A stretch of 36,226 nucleotides of DNA from Nocardiopsis endophytica (GTDB lineage: Bacteria; Actinomycetota; Actinomycetes; Streptosporangiales; Streptosporangiaceae), in NCBI RefSeq assembly GCF_027706725.1, contig NZ_JAQFWQ010000075.1:1-36226 (forward strand), given 5' to 3'. Below are positions 17,218 through 25,807 of this stretch, piece after piece. Every line of letters begins with the position of its first letter. Position 1 is the first letter of the stretch. The translations under genes were made by a program, and so were the position numbers. The notes under the pieces were generated by a model. It ran no database searches. It was not told the origin of the DNA and worked only from the letters and a program-made list of their open reading frames with translations.

Positions 17218-18759
17218 GTGGACAAGTCGCTGTTGGCGTCCATCCTCACCTTCGCCGCGTACTTCGTGGTGATGGTGGGAATCGGTCTGTGGGTCTACAA
17301 GCGCACCGTGTCGCTCTCTGACTTCGTACTCGGAGGCCGCCGGCTGAACAGCTGGGTCGCCGGTCTGAGTGCGAATGCCAGCGACTTCAGCGGCTGGCTG
17401 CTGCTGGGCCTGCCCGGAGCCATCTACCTGTCGGGGCTCGGTGAGGCCTGGATCGCGGTCGGCCTGGCGCTCGGCTTCGCCGGGAGCTGGATCGTCATCG
17501 CCGGACGGCTGCGCGTGTACACCGAGCGCGCCACCGACGCACGCAGCGGGGGCGAGTCCGACTCGCTGACGCTCTCCTCCTACCTGGAGAACCGCTTCTC
17601 CGACCGCACCGGGCTGCTGCGCGGCGTGTCCGCCGTGCTCATCCTGGCCTTCTACCTCTTCTACGTGGCCTCCGGCCTGGTCGCCATGGGCGGGCTGTTC
17701 GAGCAGGTCTTCGGCATGAGCTCGGCCGTGGCCATCATCGCCGGCGTGTCCATCGTGGTCTTCTACACCTTCCTCGGCGGCTTCCTCGCGGTCAGCTACA
17801 CCGACGTCGTGCAGGCCGTCATGATGTGGGTCGCGCTGCTCATCGTCCCGATCGTGGCGGTCGTCGCCATCATGGGCGACGAGGGCCGGGACATCGGCGG
17901 GATCTCCGCGGTGCTGGGCGGCTTCGAGGGCCAGGGGAGCCTGGACATCGGCGGCGTGCTCGCCCCGGTCGTCGTCATCTCCGGCCTGGCCTGGGGCATC
18001 GGCTACCTGGGCCAGCCGCACATCCTCGCCCGCTTCATGGGCATCCGCTCGGTCAAGGACGTGCCGCGGGCCGGCGCGGTCAGCGTGGCCTGGGCCGTCT
18101 CGGCGATGACCCTCGCCGTGGTGATGGGCTTCGCCGGCGTCGCCTTCTTCGGCTTCGAGGAGGGCCTGGAGAACTCCGAGAACGTCTTCCCCTCGCTCAT
18201 CCAGGCGCTGATGAACCCGTGGGTGGCCGGGCTGCTGCTGGCCGCCATCCTGGCCGCGGTCATGAGCACCGCCGACTCCCAGCTGCTGGTCGCCTCCTCG
18301 GCGCTGACCGAGGACGGCTACCGCGCCTTCCTCAAGCGCGACGCCTCCCCGCTGACCCTGGTGTGGGTGAGCCGGGGCGCCGTGGTCGCGGTCGCCGTCG
18401 CGGCCGCCGGGATCGCTCTGAGCGGCAACAACACCGTGATGGACCTGGTGGGCTACGCCTGGGCCGGGTTCGGCGCCGGGTTCGGCCCGGTGATCCTGCT
18501 GTCGCTGTACTGGAAGCGCATGACCTGGACCGGCGCGCTGGCCGGGATGGTCGGCGGCGGCGCGACCGCCGTCATCTGGGACGTCCTGGACGAGAAGGTG
18601 CTGGAGACCGGGCTGTACGCCATGGTCCCGGCGGTCGTCGTCAGCCTCGTGGGGATCTTCGTCTTCAACGGCCTGGGCAGGGCCACCGACGCCATGGGCG
18701 AGGACTTCGACCGCGTGGACACCGAGTACCGCGAGGCCAAGAAGCCCGTCTCCGCCTGA
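17218..18759 (+). CDS. putP: sodium:proline symporter (SSS family)
   Basis: A 513-residue inner-membrane transporter with about 13 hydrophobic segments, close to the 502 residues of Escherichia coli PutP. Na+-site residues align: D56 in NASDFSGWLL (E. coli D55) and S350/T351 in AAVMSTADSQLLV (E. coli S340/T341). The LGLPGA loop is also conserved. It should co-import Na+ and L-proline for nutrition or osmoprotection. The start is GTG 17218 behind a strong AGAGAAGGAGG. The gene is monocistronic, with its own promoter and a terminator 20-odd bases after the stop. No putA or proline regulator is in the window. Confidence 0.93.
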   Translation: MDKSLLASILTFAAYFVVMVGIGLWVYKRTVSLSDFVLGGRRLNSWVAGLSANASDFSGWLLLGLPGAIYLSGLGEAWIAVGLALGFAGSWIVIAGRLRVYTERATDARSGGESDSLTLSSYLENRFSDRTGLLRGVSAVLILAFYLFYVASGLVAMGGLFEQVFGMSSAVAIIAGVSIVVFYTFLGGFLAVSYTDVVQAVMMWVALLIVPIVAVVAIMGDEGRDIGGISAVLGGFEGQGSLDIGGVLAPVVVISGLAWGIGYLGQPHILARFMGIRSVKDVPRAGAVSVAWAVSAMTLAVVMGFAGVAFFGFEEGLENSENVFPSLIQALMNPWVAGLLLAAILAAVMSTADSQLLVASSALTEDGYRAFLKRDASPLTLVWVSRGAVVAVAVAAAGIALSGNNTVMDLVGYAWAGFGAGFGPVILLSLYWKRMTWTGALAGMVGGGATAVIWDVLDEKVLETGLYAMVPAVVVSLVGIFVFNGLGRATDAMGEDFDRVDTEYREAKKPVSA

Positions 18760-18781
18760 CCCCACCCCGCATCCCCTCACT

Positions 18782-18827
18782 GGAATGGGCCCCGCGTACC
18801 GTCCGCGCGGGGCCCATTCCGCTTTTT
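18782..18827 (+). terminator. intrinsic terminator after putP
   Basis: GGAATGGGCCCCGCG pairs with the mirrored arm ending at 18820 across an 8-nt loop, followed by GCTTTTT. It is the clearest classical rho-independent terminator in the window. Confidence 0.88.
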
Positions 18828-18915
18828 CGGAGGCGGCCCGCCGCACCGCCCGACGTTCATGCATTGTGATGGGGGCGTTCTGGTGCGTAACGGACGCCAC
18901 CGGTAGAACAGACGC

Positions 18916-19473
18916 ATGTGCGAACTTCCCGCCGCGTGGCGCCGCCTGGGCGGCGAGGGCACCGGGGTGGGCACGGTCATCGCCGAGCGCGACGGGTTCC
19001 GCCTGGAGGCGGCGGAGGCCGCCGCGGGGGAGCGCCCCTACGGCGGGCGGCTGACCGTGCGCACGGACCTGGCCTGGGAGGTGGTCCGTGCGCGCGTCGA
19101 GACCGTGACCGACCAGGGCATGCGCGCGCTCGACCTGTCCCGCGAGGGGGCGCTGTGGAGCGTCGACGGGACACGCCGCCCCGACCTCGACGGCTGCGTG
19201 GACGTGTGGGCCCCCTGCACCCCGCTGACGGTGACGCTGCCCGTCCGCAGGCTGGGGCTGCGCCGCGGCGAGGCGCGCGACGTGGCGATGGCGTGGGTGG
19301 AGGTCCCCGGCCTCACCGTGCGCAAGGTCCTCCGCCGGTGCACCCGCCTGGAGCCCTCCGGGGGCCGCGAGTGCTATGAGATCAGTGACGAGGCCCTGGG
19401 GACCGTCACGGTGACGGTCGACCGCGAGGGCGTCCCCGTCGACATCGAGGGCCTGTACGCGCGCGCGGCCTGA
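18916..19473 (+). CDS. putative glycolipid-binding domain protein (DUF1089-like)
   Basis: A 185-residue soluble protein rich in beta strands, with alternating patterns such as GGRLTVRTDLAWEVVRARVE, GALWSVDGTRRPDLDGCVD and TPLTVTLPVRRLGL. This order and length fit the bacterial putative glycolipid-binding family (PF06475), whose cellular role is unclear. There is no signal peptide. No Shine-Dalgarno is visible before ATG 18916, and TAGAAC at 18904-18909 would place the transcription start almost on the ATG, so the mRNA may be leaderless. It sits between putP and nadE without an obvious functional link. Confidence 0.7.
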   Translation: MCELPAAWRRLGGEGTGVGTVIAERDGFRLEAAEAAAGERPYGGRLTVRTDLAWEVVRARVETVTDQGMRALDLSREGALWSVDGTRRPDLDGCVDVWAPCTPLTVTLPVRRLGLRRGEARDVAMAWVEVPGLTVRKVLRRCTRLEPSGGRECYEISDEALGTVTVTVDREGVPVDIEGLYARAA

Positions 19474-19482
19474 ACGCGGGGC

Positions 19483-19534
19483 GCCGCCCCGGTGCCGCCC
19501 CGGTGCCGCCCCGGCGCCCCCCTGCCGCCCCGGC
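19483..19534. repeat. short GC-rich tandem repeat
   Basis: The 11-bp unit GCCGCCCCGGT occurs three times in tandem (19483-19515; third copy ends GGC), then GCCCCCCT, then once more at 19524-19534. It lies between two co-directional genes. It could vary by slippage; no function is visible. Confidence 0.8.
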
Positions 19535-19599
19535 GTCGGGCCGCGGCCCCCGGCGCGGGATAATCCCGGAGGACAGACGCAGCCCCGGGGAGGACCCAC

Positions 19600-20430
19600 A
19601 TGAGCGCAGCCGACCTGAGCGACGCCCGCAGGCAGATCATCCGCGACCTGGAGGTCGCCCCGGAGTTCGACGCGCGCCGCGAGATCGAGCGCCGCGTTGC
19701 CTTCCTGGCCGAGCGGCTGACCTCCACCGGCGCCCGCGCGCTGGTCCTGGGCATCAGCGGCGGGGTCGACTCCAGCACCGCCGGGCGGCTGTGCCAGCTG
19801 GCCGCCGAGCGGGTGCGCGAAGGCGGCGGGTCGGCCGAGTTCATCGCCATGCGCCTGCCCTACGGCGTGCAGCAGGACGAGGACGACGCCCAGCGCGCGC
19901 TGGGGTTCATCACCCCCGACAGGGTCCTGACGGTGGACGTGCGGCCCGCCACCGACGGCCTGGCCGACGCCCTGGACAAGGCGGGCCTGGAGTACGAGGG
20001 CGACTCCGCCCGCGACTTCGTCATCGGCAACGCCAAGGCGCGCGAGCGCATGGCCGCCCAGTACGCCGTCGCGGGCGCGGCCGGAGGGCTCGTCGTCGGC
20101 ACCGACCACGCGGCCGAGGCGGTCACCGGCTTCTTCACCAAGTTCGGCGACGGCGCCTGCGACCTGGTGCCGCTCACCGGGCTGACCAAGCGGCGGGTCC
20201 GCGCGGTCGCCGCCGAGCTGGGGGCGCCGTCGTCCATCGTGGACAAGACCCCCACGGCCGACCTGGAGACGCTGAGCCCGCAGAAGCCCGACGAGGAGGC
20301 GCTCGGCCTCACCTACGAGGAGATCGACGACTTCCTGGAGGGCCTCCCCGTCGACGACCGCGTCGAGGAGGCCCTGGTGGCCCGCTACCGGGCCACCGCG
20401 CACAAGCGCGCGCTGCCGGTCGCGCCCTGA
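19600..20430 (+). CDS. nadE: ammonia-dependent NAD+ synthetase
   Basis: A 276-residue enzyme for the last step of NAD synthesis: deamido-NAD+ + ATP + NH3 to NAD+. The ATP-pyrophosphatase P-loop is SGGVDSS (53-59). [25 protein letters not shown] and [21 protein letters not shown] are diagnostic NadE blocks, and K225 or so lies in the KTPTADLE segment. There is no glutaminase (nitrilase) domain, so it is the short ammonia-using form, unlike the glutamine-dependent NadE common in mycobacteria. CCGGGGAGG precedes the ATG, and GATAAT near 19559 may be the -10 box. It converges on the nucleoside hydrolase gene with only 15 bp between stops and no palindrome. Confidence 0.95.
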   Translation: MSAADLSDARRQIIRDLEVAPEFDARREIERRVAFLAERLTSTGARALVLGISGGVDSSTAGRLCQLAAERVREGGGSAEFIAMRLPYGVQQDEDDAQRALGFITPDRVLTVDVRPATDGLADALDKAGLEYEGDSARDFVIGNAKARERMAAQYAVAGAAGGLVVGTDHAAEAVTGFFTKFGDGACDLVPLTGLTKRRVRAVAAELGAPSSIVDKTPTADLETLSPQKPDEEALGLTYEEIDDFLEGLPVDDRVEEALVARYRATAHKRALPVAP

Positions 20431-20445
20431 CCCGGCCCTGGGCCC

Positions 20446-21420
20446 CTACCCCTGCTCCGGGGGCCGGATCTCCCGCGACGGGGTGGTCGGGGTGGACAGC
20501 AGCCCCTTGAGGTAGGCGTAGAAGCCGTCGGCGTCGACCTCCTCGACCACCTCGGCGTTGGGCTCCAGCCCGTGCACGCCCCACGACATCGCCGAGTAGC
20601 CGCGGGTCAGCTCGCCCGCGGTCTCCACGTCCACGTTGTAGCGGGACGAGGCGCGCACCAGGTCCGGGTGGAGCAGCACGGCGGCGGTGAGCGAGTCCGG
20701 GTGGGTGGTGCCGTCGATGCCGACGCTGCGGTCGAACTCCAGCGTCGCCGCGCACACCCGGGTGAAGAAGTCCGACAGCGGCGTGCCCAGCGCCGCGATC
20801 TCCTTCAGCCGATCCTCGCCGAACACGGCCTGGCGCAGCGTGAGCGGGTCCCAGGGGACGACGGTGACGGCGAACCCGGCGTCGAAGACGGTCTTGGCGG
20901 CCTCCGGGTCGACGTAGAAGTTGAACTCCGCGGCGGCGGTGATGTTGCCGCGCCCGTTGTTGGACCCGCCCATGACATAGAGCGCCTTGACGTTCCGGGC
21001 GAAGTCCGGGTCCTTCACGGTGGCCATGGCGATGTTGGTGAGCGGGCCGATCGCCACGATGGACAGCTCGCCCGGGTTCTCGGCGGCCATCCGCACCAGG
21101 GCGTCCACGGCGTGCTCGTCCTCGGTGGACAGGTCGGCGTCGTCCATGGTCAGGCCGCCGGCGCCGTCGCCGTGCACGTCCTCGGCGCTGACCCAGGGGC
21201 GCACCATGGGGCGGCGGCAGCCCAGGTGGATGGGGACCTCGCCGAGCCGCCCGGCGGCGCTGAGGGTGAGGAAGGCGTTGCGCACCTGGCGCTCGAACCC
21301 GACGTTGCCGGCGACCATCGTGATCGCCCGCAGGTCGGCCTCCGGGTCGAGGAGTCCGGCGAGCAGGGCGACGCAGTCGTCCTGGGCGGTGTCGGTGTCG
21401 ATGATCAGGGGAACGGGCAT
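20446..21420 (-). CDS. nucleoside hydrolase (IUNH family)
   Basis: A 324-residue hydrolase releasing base and ribose from nucleosides. The N-terminal DTDTAQDD carries catalytic D10 and Ca2+ ligands D14/D15, and VAGNVGFERQVRNA and SIVAIGPLTNIA are family blocks. The usual HDPL before the C-terminal part reads WDPL here, which may alter base preference. ATG 21420 is chosen over the ATG four codons upstream because GGAGGGG lies at the right distance before it. It is divergent from the ribokinase-like gene at 21644, which could phosphorylate its ribose product. Confidence 0.88.
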   Translation of the reverse strand: MPVPLIIDTDTAQDDCVALLAGLLDPEADLRAITMVAGNVGFERQVRNAFLTLSAAGRLGEVPIHLGCRRPMVRPWVSAEDVHGDGAGGLTMDDADLSTEDEHAVDALVRMAAENPGELSIVAIGPLTNIAMATVKDPDFARNVKALYVMGGSNNGRGNITAAAEFNFYVDPEAAKTVFDAGFAVTVVPWDPLTLRQAVFGEDRLKEIAALGTPLSDFFTRVCAATLEFDRSVGIDGTTHPDSLTAAVLLHPDLVRASSRYNVDVETAGELTRGYSAMSWGVHGLEPNAEVVEEVDADGFYAYLKGLLSTPTTPSREIRPPEQG

Positions 21421-21514
21421 TGACCCCTCCACGGGCGCGATTTGTCCATCGTTTGTCGACTGCGCCCTCCGGGGCCGACCGGCCGTCGTGTCCCCGTCCG
21501 CGCGTCGCCTGAGA

Positions 21515-21544
21515 ACGCTATGCCACGGATCTGACGTGCGTCAA
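21515..21544 (-). promoter_or_regulatory. candidate promoter of the nucleoside hydrolase gene
   Basis: On the minus strand TTGACG (21544-21539) and TAGCGT (21520-21515) are separated by 18 bp, about 95 bp upstream of the ATG. Confidence 0.55.
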
Positions 21545-21594
21545 TCGGTCATGTCGGGGCATGTGGACAGTGGAGGGGCGGGTGGGGGATGGGG

Positions 21595-21608
21595 TACAAA
21601 TGTATAGA
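21595..21608 (+). promoter_or_regulatory. candidate operator/-10 region before the ribokinase-like gene
   Basis: TACAAATGTA (21595-21604) is an imperfect palindrome overlapping TATAGA (21603-21608), a likely -10 box; no good -35 is visible. GTGGACA (21562-21568) and TGTCCAC (21611-21617) form a wider inverted repeat around it. The GntR regulator at 23378 is the obvious candidate ligand-controlled binder. Confidence 0.4.
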
Positions 21609-21643
21609 GATGTCCACCCCCCTCGTGGAAGCCTGGTGAGAGT

Positions 21644-22549
21644 ATGCGGATCGCGGTCGTCGGCAGTTACGGCGCAGGCCTGACCATGCGCACGCCCCGG
21701 GTCCCGGACGCCGGGGAGACCCTCGGCGGCGGCGAGTTCGCCTCCGGGCCCGGAGGCAAGGGGTCGAACCAGGCCATCGGCGCCGCCCGCCTGGGCGCGG
21801 ACGTGTCGCTCCTGACGGCGATCGGCCCCGACGCCTTCGGGGACGAGGCGCGCGACCTGTGGTGCGCCGAGGGCGTCGACGCCTCATCGGTCGTCACCGC
21901 CGAGGCGGCCACCATGGTCGGCGTGATCCTCGTCGAGGAGGGCGGGGAGAACCGCATCGTCATCGCCCCCGGCGCGCTGGAGGAGCTGCGCCCCGCGCAC
22001 GTGGAGGCCTTCTCCGGGAGCATCGCCCGGGCCGACCTGATGATGACGTGCAACGAGATCCCCGAAGAGACCGTCTCGGCGGCCCTGCGCACCGCGCGGG
22101 AGGCCGGTACCCCGGCGCTGCTCAACCCCGCCCCCGCCCGCGAGCTGTCCGCGGCCGACGCCGCGCTCGTCGACCACCTGACCCCCAACCTGGGTGAGGC
22201 GCGACTGCTCACCGGCCTGGGGGAGGATGCCGGGCCCGAGGCGCTCCTGGACGCGCTGCGCCGCCGCCTTCCCTCCGCCACCATCGTCCTGACCTGCGGC
22301 GCCGACGGGGCGTGGGCCGACGACGGGAGCGAGCGCACGCACGTCGCCGCCGTGCGCCCGCCCCGGGTCGCCGACACCACCGGCGCGGGCGACGCCTTCA
22401 ACGCCGCCTACGCCGCCGCCGTGTGCGCAGGGCTCCCCCTGCGCGAGTGCGTGCGCCGCGCCGCCGCCGCGGGCGCATTCGCCGTCTCGCGGCACGAGGT
22501 CCTGCCCGGCCTCGGCCGCCCCGCCGACCTCGACGCCCTCATCCGCTGA
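21644..22549 (+). CDS. PfkB-family sugar kinase, ribokinase-like
   Basis: A 301-residue kinase. GPGGKGSNQA near residue 36 is the ribokinase N-terminal signature, and DTTGAGDAFNAAY with catalytic base D250 is the PfkB C-terminal signature. It should phosphorylate ribose or deoxyribose, feeding pentose phosphate metabolism. Context supports pentose handling: nucleoside hydrolase diverges from it and deoC follows 62 bp downstream. GGTGAGAG precedes the ATG. I cannot separate ribokinase from deoxyribokinase by sequence; with deoC next, either fits. Confidence 0.88.
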   Translation: MRIAVVGSYGAGLTMRTPRVPDAGETLGGGEFASGPGGKGSNQAIGAARLGADVSLLTAIGPDAFGDEARDLWCAEGVDASSVVTAEAATMVGVILVEEGGENRIVIAPGALEELRPAHVEAFSGSIARADLMMTCNEIPEETVSAALRTAREAGTPALLNPAPARELSAADAALVDHLTPNLGEARLLTGLGEDAGPEALLDALRRRLPSATIVLTCGADGAWADDGSERTHVAAVRPPRVADTTGAGDAFNAAYAAAVCAGLPLRECVRRAAAAGAFAVSRHEVLPGLGRPADLDALIR

Positions 22550-22611
22550 CCGGGCGCCGCCCCACGGCCGGCCGCCCGGACCCGGCCGTCCCACTACCGA
22601 GGAGAACCACC

Positions 22612-23295
22612 GTGACCGACGCACAGCGCACCGCCGCCTCCCTGGCGCCCTTCATCCAGCACACCGCCATCGACGCCGGCCTCACGCGCGACGACATCAT
22701 CGCCCACTGCGAGGAGGCGGCGCGCTACGGCTTCAACGCCGCGATGATCCCCGCCTCCTGGACCGCGCTCGCCGCGGACGTCCTGAAGGGCACCGGCATC
22801 GCCGTGGCGTCCGCCCTGGACTTCCCGACCGTGGGCGTCATGACGTCCGAGGGCAAGGCCGCCGAGGCGCGCGCCATCGTCGCCGCCGGAGGCGAACAGA
22901 TCGACATGGGCGTGCAGGTCGGCTGGCTGCGCAGCGGCATGGAGAAGGAGTTCCGCGACGACATCGCCGGGGTGGTCGCCGCGGGCGTCCCGGTCAAGGT
23001 CATGCTGGAGCTGCCGCTGCTCGGCGCCGACGAGCGCGAGCGCGCCGTGGAGCTGGCCATGGACGCGGGCGCCGCCTACCTCAAGAACGCCAGCAGCGGC
23101 GCGGTGGAGGTCGCCAACCCGGAGAGCATCGCCTACCTGGCCGCGCGCGTGCGCGACGGGGTGAAGGTCAAGGCCTCCGGGGGCATCAAGACGCTGGAGC
23201 AGGCGCGCGCGCTGCTGGACGCCGGTGCGTCGCTGCTGGGCACCAGCTCCGGTGTGGCCATCGTCGGCGGCGGCGAGGGCACGGGCTCGTACTGA
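22612..23295 (+). CDS. deoC: deoxyribose-phosphate aldolase
   Basis: A 227-residue class I aldolase cleaving 2-deoxyribose 5-phosphate to glyceraldehyde 3-phosphate and acetaldehyde. Schiff-base lysine K158 lies in AAYLKNASSG, and K187 in VKASGGIKT is the proton-relay lysine of the family. The first is followed by N rather than the usual T (KTSTG), a modest variation. GAGGAGAA sets the GTG start. It lies in an apparent operon with the ribokinase-like kinase and the GntR gene 82 bp downstream. The closing SSGVAIVGGG phosphate-binding loop is intact. Confidence 0.92.
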   Translation: MTDAQRTAASLAPFIQHTAIDAGLTRDDIIAHCEEAARYGFNAAMIPASWTALAADVLKGTGIAVASALDFPTVGVMTSEGKAAEARAIVAAGGEQIDMGVQVGWLRSGMEKEFRDDIAGVVAAGVPVKVMLELPLLGADERERAVELAMDAGAAYLKNASSGAVEVANPESIAYLAARVRDGVKVKASGGIKTLEQARALLDAGASLLGTSSGVAIVGGGEGTGSY

Positions 23296-23377
23296 TCGGG
23301 GGAGACGCGCTGATCAGGTGAGACGGGGGACTCGGTAGGGTTCCGGCAGGGGAGCACGAGGGGCACGGAGGGGCGAC

Positions 23378-24199
23378 GTGGACGGCGTGGACGCCGCCGG
23401 GAGCGGTACAGGGCTGGCGGGGGCCGTCTCCCGCGGCGCGCCCGAGCCGCTGAACGTGCAGATCGCCCGGGCGGTGCGCGAGCGCATCGCCACAGGGGCC
23501 TGGCCGCCGCACTTCAAGCTCCCCGCCGAGCCCGACCTCGCCCGCGAGCTGGGCGTCAACCGGGGGACGGTGCGCAAGGCGCTGGCGTCGCTCACCGAGG
23601 AGGGCCTGCTGGTGCAGACCAGGGGCCGGGGGACGTTCGTGACGTCCGGCAAGGCCGAGCCCGCGATCGCCCAGCGCCTGAGGTCGCTGTCCGAGGACTT
23701 CCGGGACCAGGGCATCGAGGTCCGTTCCGAGGTCGTGGACGCGCGCCTGGTGCGCCTGCCGCTCACCGTGCAGGCGCTCCTGGGGGCCGGGGCCAACACC
23801 CCCGGCCTGCGCCTGGTCCGCGTCTTCCACGGCGAGGAGGGGCCGCTGGCCTACCTCGTCAACTATGTGCGCGCCGACCTGTGCCCGGGGATCGACCGGG
23901 TCGACTTCGAGCGGGAGTCGCTGTTCGGCACCCTGGAGCAGCGCTACCGGCTGGACATCACCGAGGGGCGCCGCTCCTTCAGCGCCGAGCCCGCGCGCGA
24001 GGAGGCCGCCGAGGCGCTCCGCCTGGAGCCGGGGGCGCCCGTGCTCTACCTGGAGCAGGTGACCTACACCCGGGGAGGGCAGGCGGTGGAGTACTCCGAC
24101 GTGTGGATCGACAGCTCCCGCGTGAAGGTGACCTCGCTCCTGGACCGGGGCCCCGTCGGCACGCCCCGGCCGGGCCCCGGAGGTCCCGCCCGGAGGTAG
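23378..24199 (+). CDS. GntR-family regulator with UTRA domain (HutC type)
   Basis: A 273-residue transcription factor. Residues ~27-90 hold the winged helix: IARAVRERIATGAWPP, then LARELGVNRGTVRKALASL as recognition helix, and GRGTFVTSG as wing. Residues ~105-255 form a UTRA effector domain ending in the typical VEYSDVWIDSSRVKV. HutC-type members usually bind a sugar phosphate or related metabolite and repress their own operon. Being last in the ribokinase-deoC run, it probably controls that operon and perhaps the divergent nucleoside hydrolase. GGAGGGG precedes GTG 23378; GTG 23387 is an alternative. Confidence 0.9.
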   Translation: MDGVDAAGSGTGLAGAVSRGAPEPLNVQIARAVRERIATGAWPPHFKLPAEPDLARELGVNRGTVRKALASLTEEGLLVQTRGRGTFVTSGKAEPAIAQRLRSLSEDFRDQGIEVRSEVVDARLVRLPLTVQALLGAGANTPGLRLVRVFHGEEGPLAYLVNYVRADLCPGIDRVDFERESLFGTLEQRYRLDITEGRRSFSAEPAREEAAEALRLEPGAPVLYLEQVTYTRGGQAVEYSDVWIDSSRVKVTSLLDRGPVGTPRPGPGGPARR

Positions 24200-24400
24200 C
24201 CGGAGGTCCGGCCGGGAGGTGGCCGGAAGGCCCGCCGGGACAGGTGCCTCCGTCCGCTATCGGCCCTGCTGTGGTCCCGCGGCGAAGAGTCCGATATCGT
24301 CCGGCTGCACAGGGCCCCGCACCGCCAGCGCACCGCGGCGCGGAGCCGATCCGAACCGGCCGCCCGCACGGCCCCGGCGCACCCCCTCAACGGTGGCCCG

Positions 24401-24865
24401 ATGAACGAGACCGGAGACGCCACGTCCATGGTCGGCGACGCCCCGGCGCTTGACGCGCGCCGGACCTTCCCCGGCGACCCCGAGCAGTGCCGTGAGGCGC
24501 GGCTGTGGGTGCGCGCCGTGATGCGCCCCTTCCCCGACGCCGCCGACGCCGTCGAAGTGGTCGTCAGCGAGTTCTTCGGCAACGCCGTCCGGCACACCGC
24601 CTCCGGCGAGCCCGGCGGCGAGGTGGCCGTGGAGCTGTCCGGGGGCGACGGGAACCCGATCCGGCTCAGCGTGGTCGACCAGGGGGGCCGGTCGGACCGC
24701 CCGGCGACCGCCGCCCGCGTGCTCGCTCCGACCCTCAGCCGCCCCGACGGCCGCGGCCTGTTCCTGGCCGCCGCCCTGAGCAGCGAATGGGGCCGCTCCC
24801 CCCTCGACGGAACGGGGTCGATGGTCACCTGGGCCGAGTTCCCCGCCGACCGTCCGGACCTCTAG
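24401..24865 (+). CDS. HATPase_c (RsbW/SpoIIAB-like) ATP-binding regulator
   Basis: A 154-residue GHKL ATPase domain alone. The N box is EFFGNAVRHT (N61), the G1 box VVDQGG and the second Gly loop GRGLFLAAAL. Such single-domain proteins in actinomycetes act as anti-sigma factor kinases on anti-anti-sigma (STAS) proteins or in signalling complexes. No sigma factor or STAS gene is adjacent, so the partner is unknown. The ATG at 24401 lacks a strong ribosome binding site; ATG 24428 is possible. The gene ends before the palindromic element pair at 24902-25080. Confidence 0.8.
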   Translation: MNETGDATSMVGDAPALDARRTFPGDPEQCREARLWVRAVMRPFPDAADAVEVVVSEFFGNAVRHTASGEPGGEVAVELSGGDGNPIRLSVVDQGGRSDRPATAARVLAPTLSRPDGRGLFLAAALSSEWGRSPLDGTGSMVTWAEFPADRPDL

Positions 24866-24901
24866 GTCCCGTCCGGAGTCTCCCCGTTCGCCCCCACCGT
24901 C

Positions 24902-24917
24902 GTTGATCTCGGGAGAA
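24902..24917 (+). repeat. left half of a 62-bp palindrome (truncated copy)
   Basis: GTTGATCTCGGGAGAA is identical to the left arm of copies 1 and 2, but no matching right arm lies within 62 bp. The following bases contain a direct repeat GAGAACCCGC. It lies 102 bp before full copy 3, in the same convergent gap, and looks like a decayed or half-deleted element. Confidence 0.7.
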
Positions 24918-25018
24918 CCCGCCCCTACGAGCGCGCTTTGAGAACCCGCGCGGATGGGCGGGCGGGCGGCAGGGCGCCCGGCCTCGCCGACTCCGCTGCC
25001 GAGCGCCGCTCCTGCGTC

Positions 25019-25080
25019 GTTGATCTCGGGGAATGCGCCCCAAAACGCGGCCCGGAAGCGTCGTTCCTCCCGAGATCAAC
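25019..25080. repeat. 62-bp palindromic element, copy 3
   Basis: Outer arms GTTGATCTCGGG/CCCGAGATCAAC are perfect. The inner part (GGAATGCG against CGTCGTTCC) pairs imperfectly with a bulge. Length is again exactly 62 bp. It lies between the convergent HATPase (+) and TetR (-) genes. Confidence 0.8.
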
Positions 25081-25130
25081 GACGAGCACACCTGCCGATC
25101 GGCCGGACGGGATCCGGCAGTGCCCCGGGG

Positions 25131-25790
25131 TCAGCGCGGGCCGTGCAGGGCGAGGAACGCGGCGACGCCGGACGCGATCAGCGCGTCGGTCTCCTCCTGC
25201 GGAAGCGGCAGTGCCCCGTGGAAGGAGCGCTCGTAGACCTCTGAGGCGACGAGCTGGGTGAAGTGGGCGGCCAGCTCCTCCGGCGGGCCGCCGCTCAGCC
25301 CGCCCTCCTCGGCCAGGGCCCCCATCCGTTCGGCCAGCCGGGAGTGGACGCGCCCGGGCCCGGTCTCCCGCCACCCCTGCAGCACGTGCTCGGGCAGGTG
25401 CCGCGCCTCGGCGAAGATCACGCGCACGAGGGCGAAGTGGCCGGCGAAGTCCTCGTGCGGGACGGCCAGCCCGTGCCCGAGCCGGGTGAGGGCGGCGGCG
25501 AGGTCCGGGGGCGGGGTGCCCAGGTGGCGGTCGATCAGTCCCTCGTGGTACTCGGCCACCGCCCGCGCGCTCTGCTGCAGCACGGTCAGGAAGAGCTGCG
25601 CCTTGTCCCGGTGGTGGTTGTAGATCGTGCGCTTGGAGACCCCCGCCTCGGCGGCGATCGCGTCGACGCTGGCGCGGCTGTAGCCCTCGTTCCCGAAGAC
25701 GGTGCGGGCGGCGGCGTCGATGGCGGCGCGCTTGGCGGGGTGGCCGCCGGGGGCGCGCCCGGCGGCGCGGGGCGTGTCGGACGGGTCCAT
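25131..25790 (-). CDS. TetR-family transcriptional regulator
   Basis: A 219-residue repressor. The N-terminal helix-turn-helix spans ~25-66, with YSRASVDAIAAEAGVSKRTIYNHHRDKAQLF typical of the family (split: YSRASVDAIAAEAG, then VSKRTIYNHH). The C-terminal ~150 residues form the variable helical ligand and dimer domain. ATG 25790 is preferred for the GGAG nine bases upstream; ATG 25805 is possible. The divergent YczE-like gene is the likely target because a directly repeated sequence overlaps its promoter. Confidence 0.9.
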   Translation of the reverse strand: MDPSDTPRAAGRAPGGHPAKRAAIDAAARTVFGNEGYSRASVDAIAAEAGVSKRTIYNHHRDKAQLFLTVLQQSARAVAEYHEGLIDRHLGTPPPDLAAALTRLGHGLAVPHEDFAGHFALVRVIFAEARHLPEHVLQGWRETGPGRVHSRLAERMGALAEEGGLSGGPPEELAAHFTQLVASEVYERSFHGALPLPQEETDALIASGVAAFLALHGPR

Positions 25791-25807
25791 GGGTGGTCGC
25801 TCCATTG

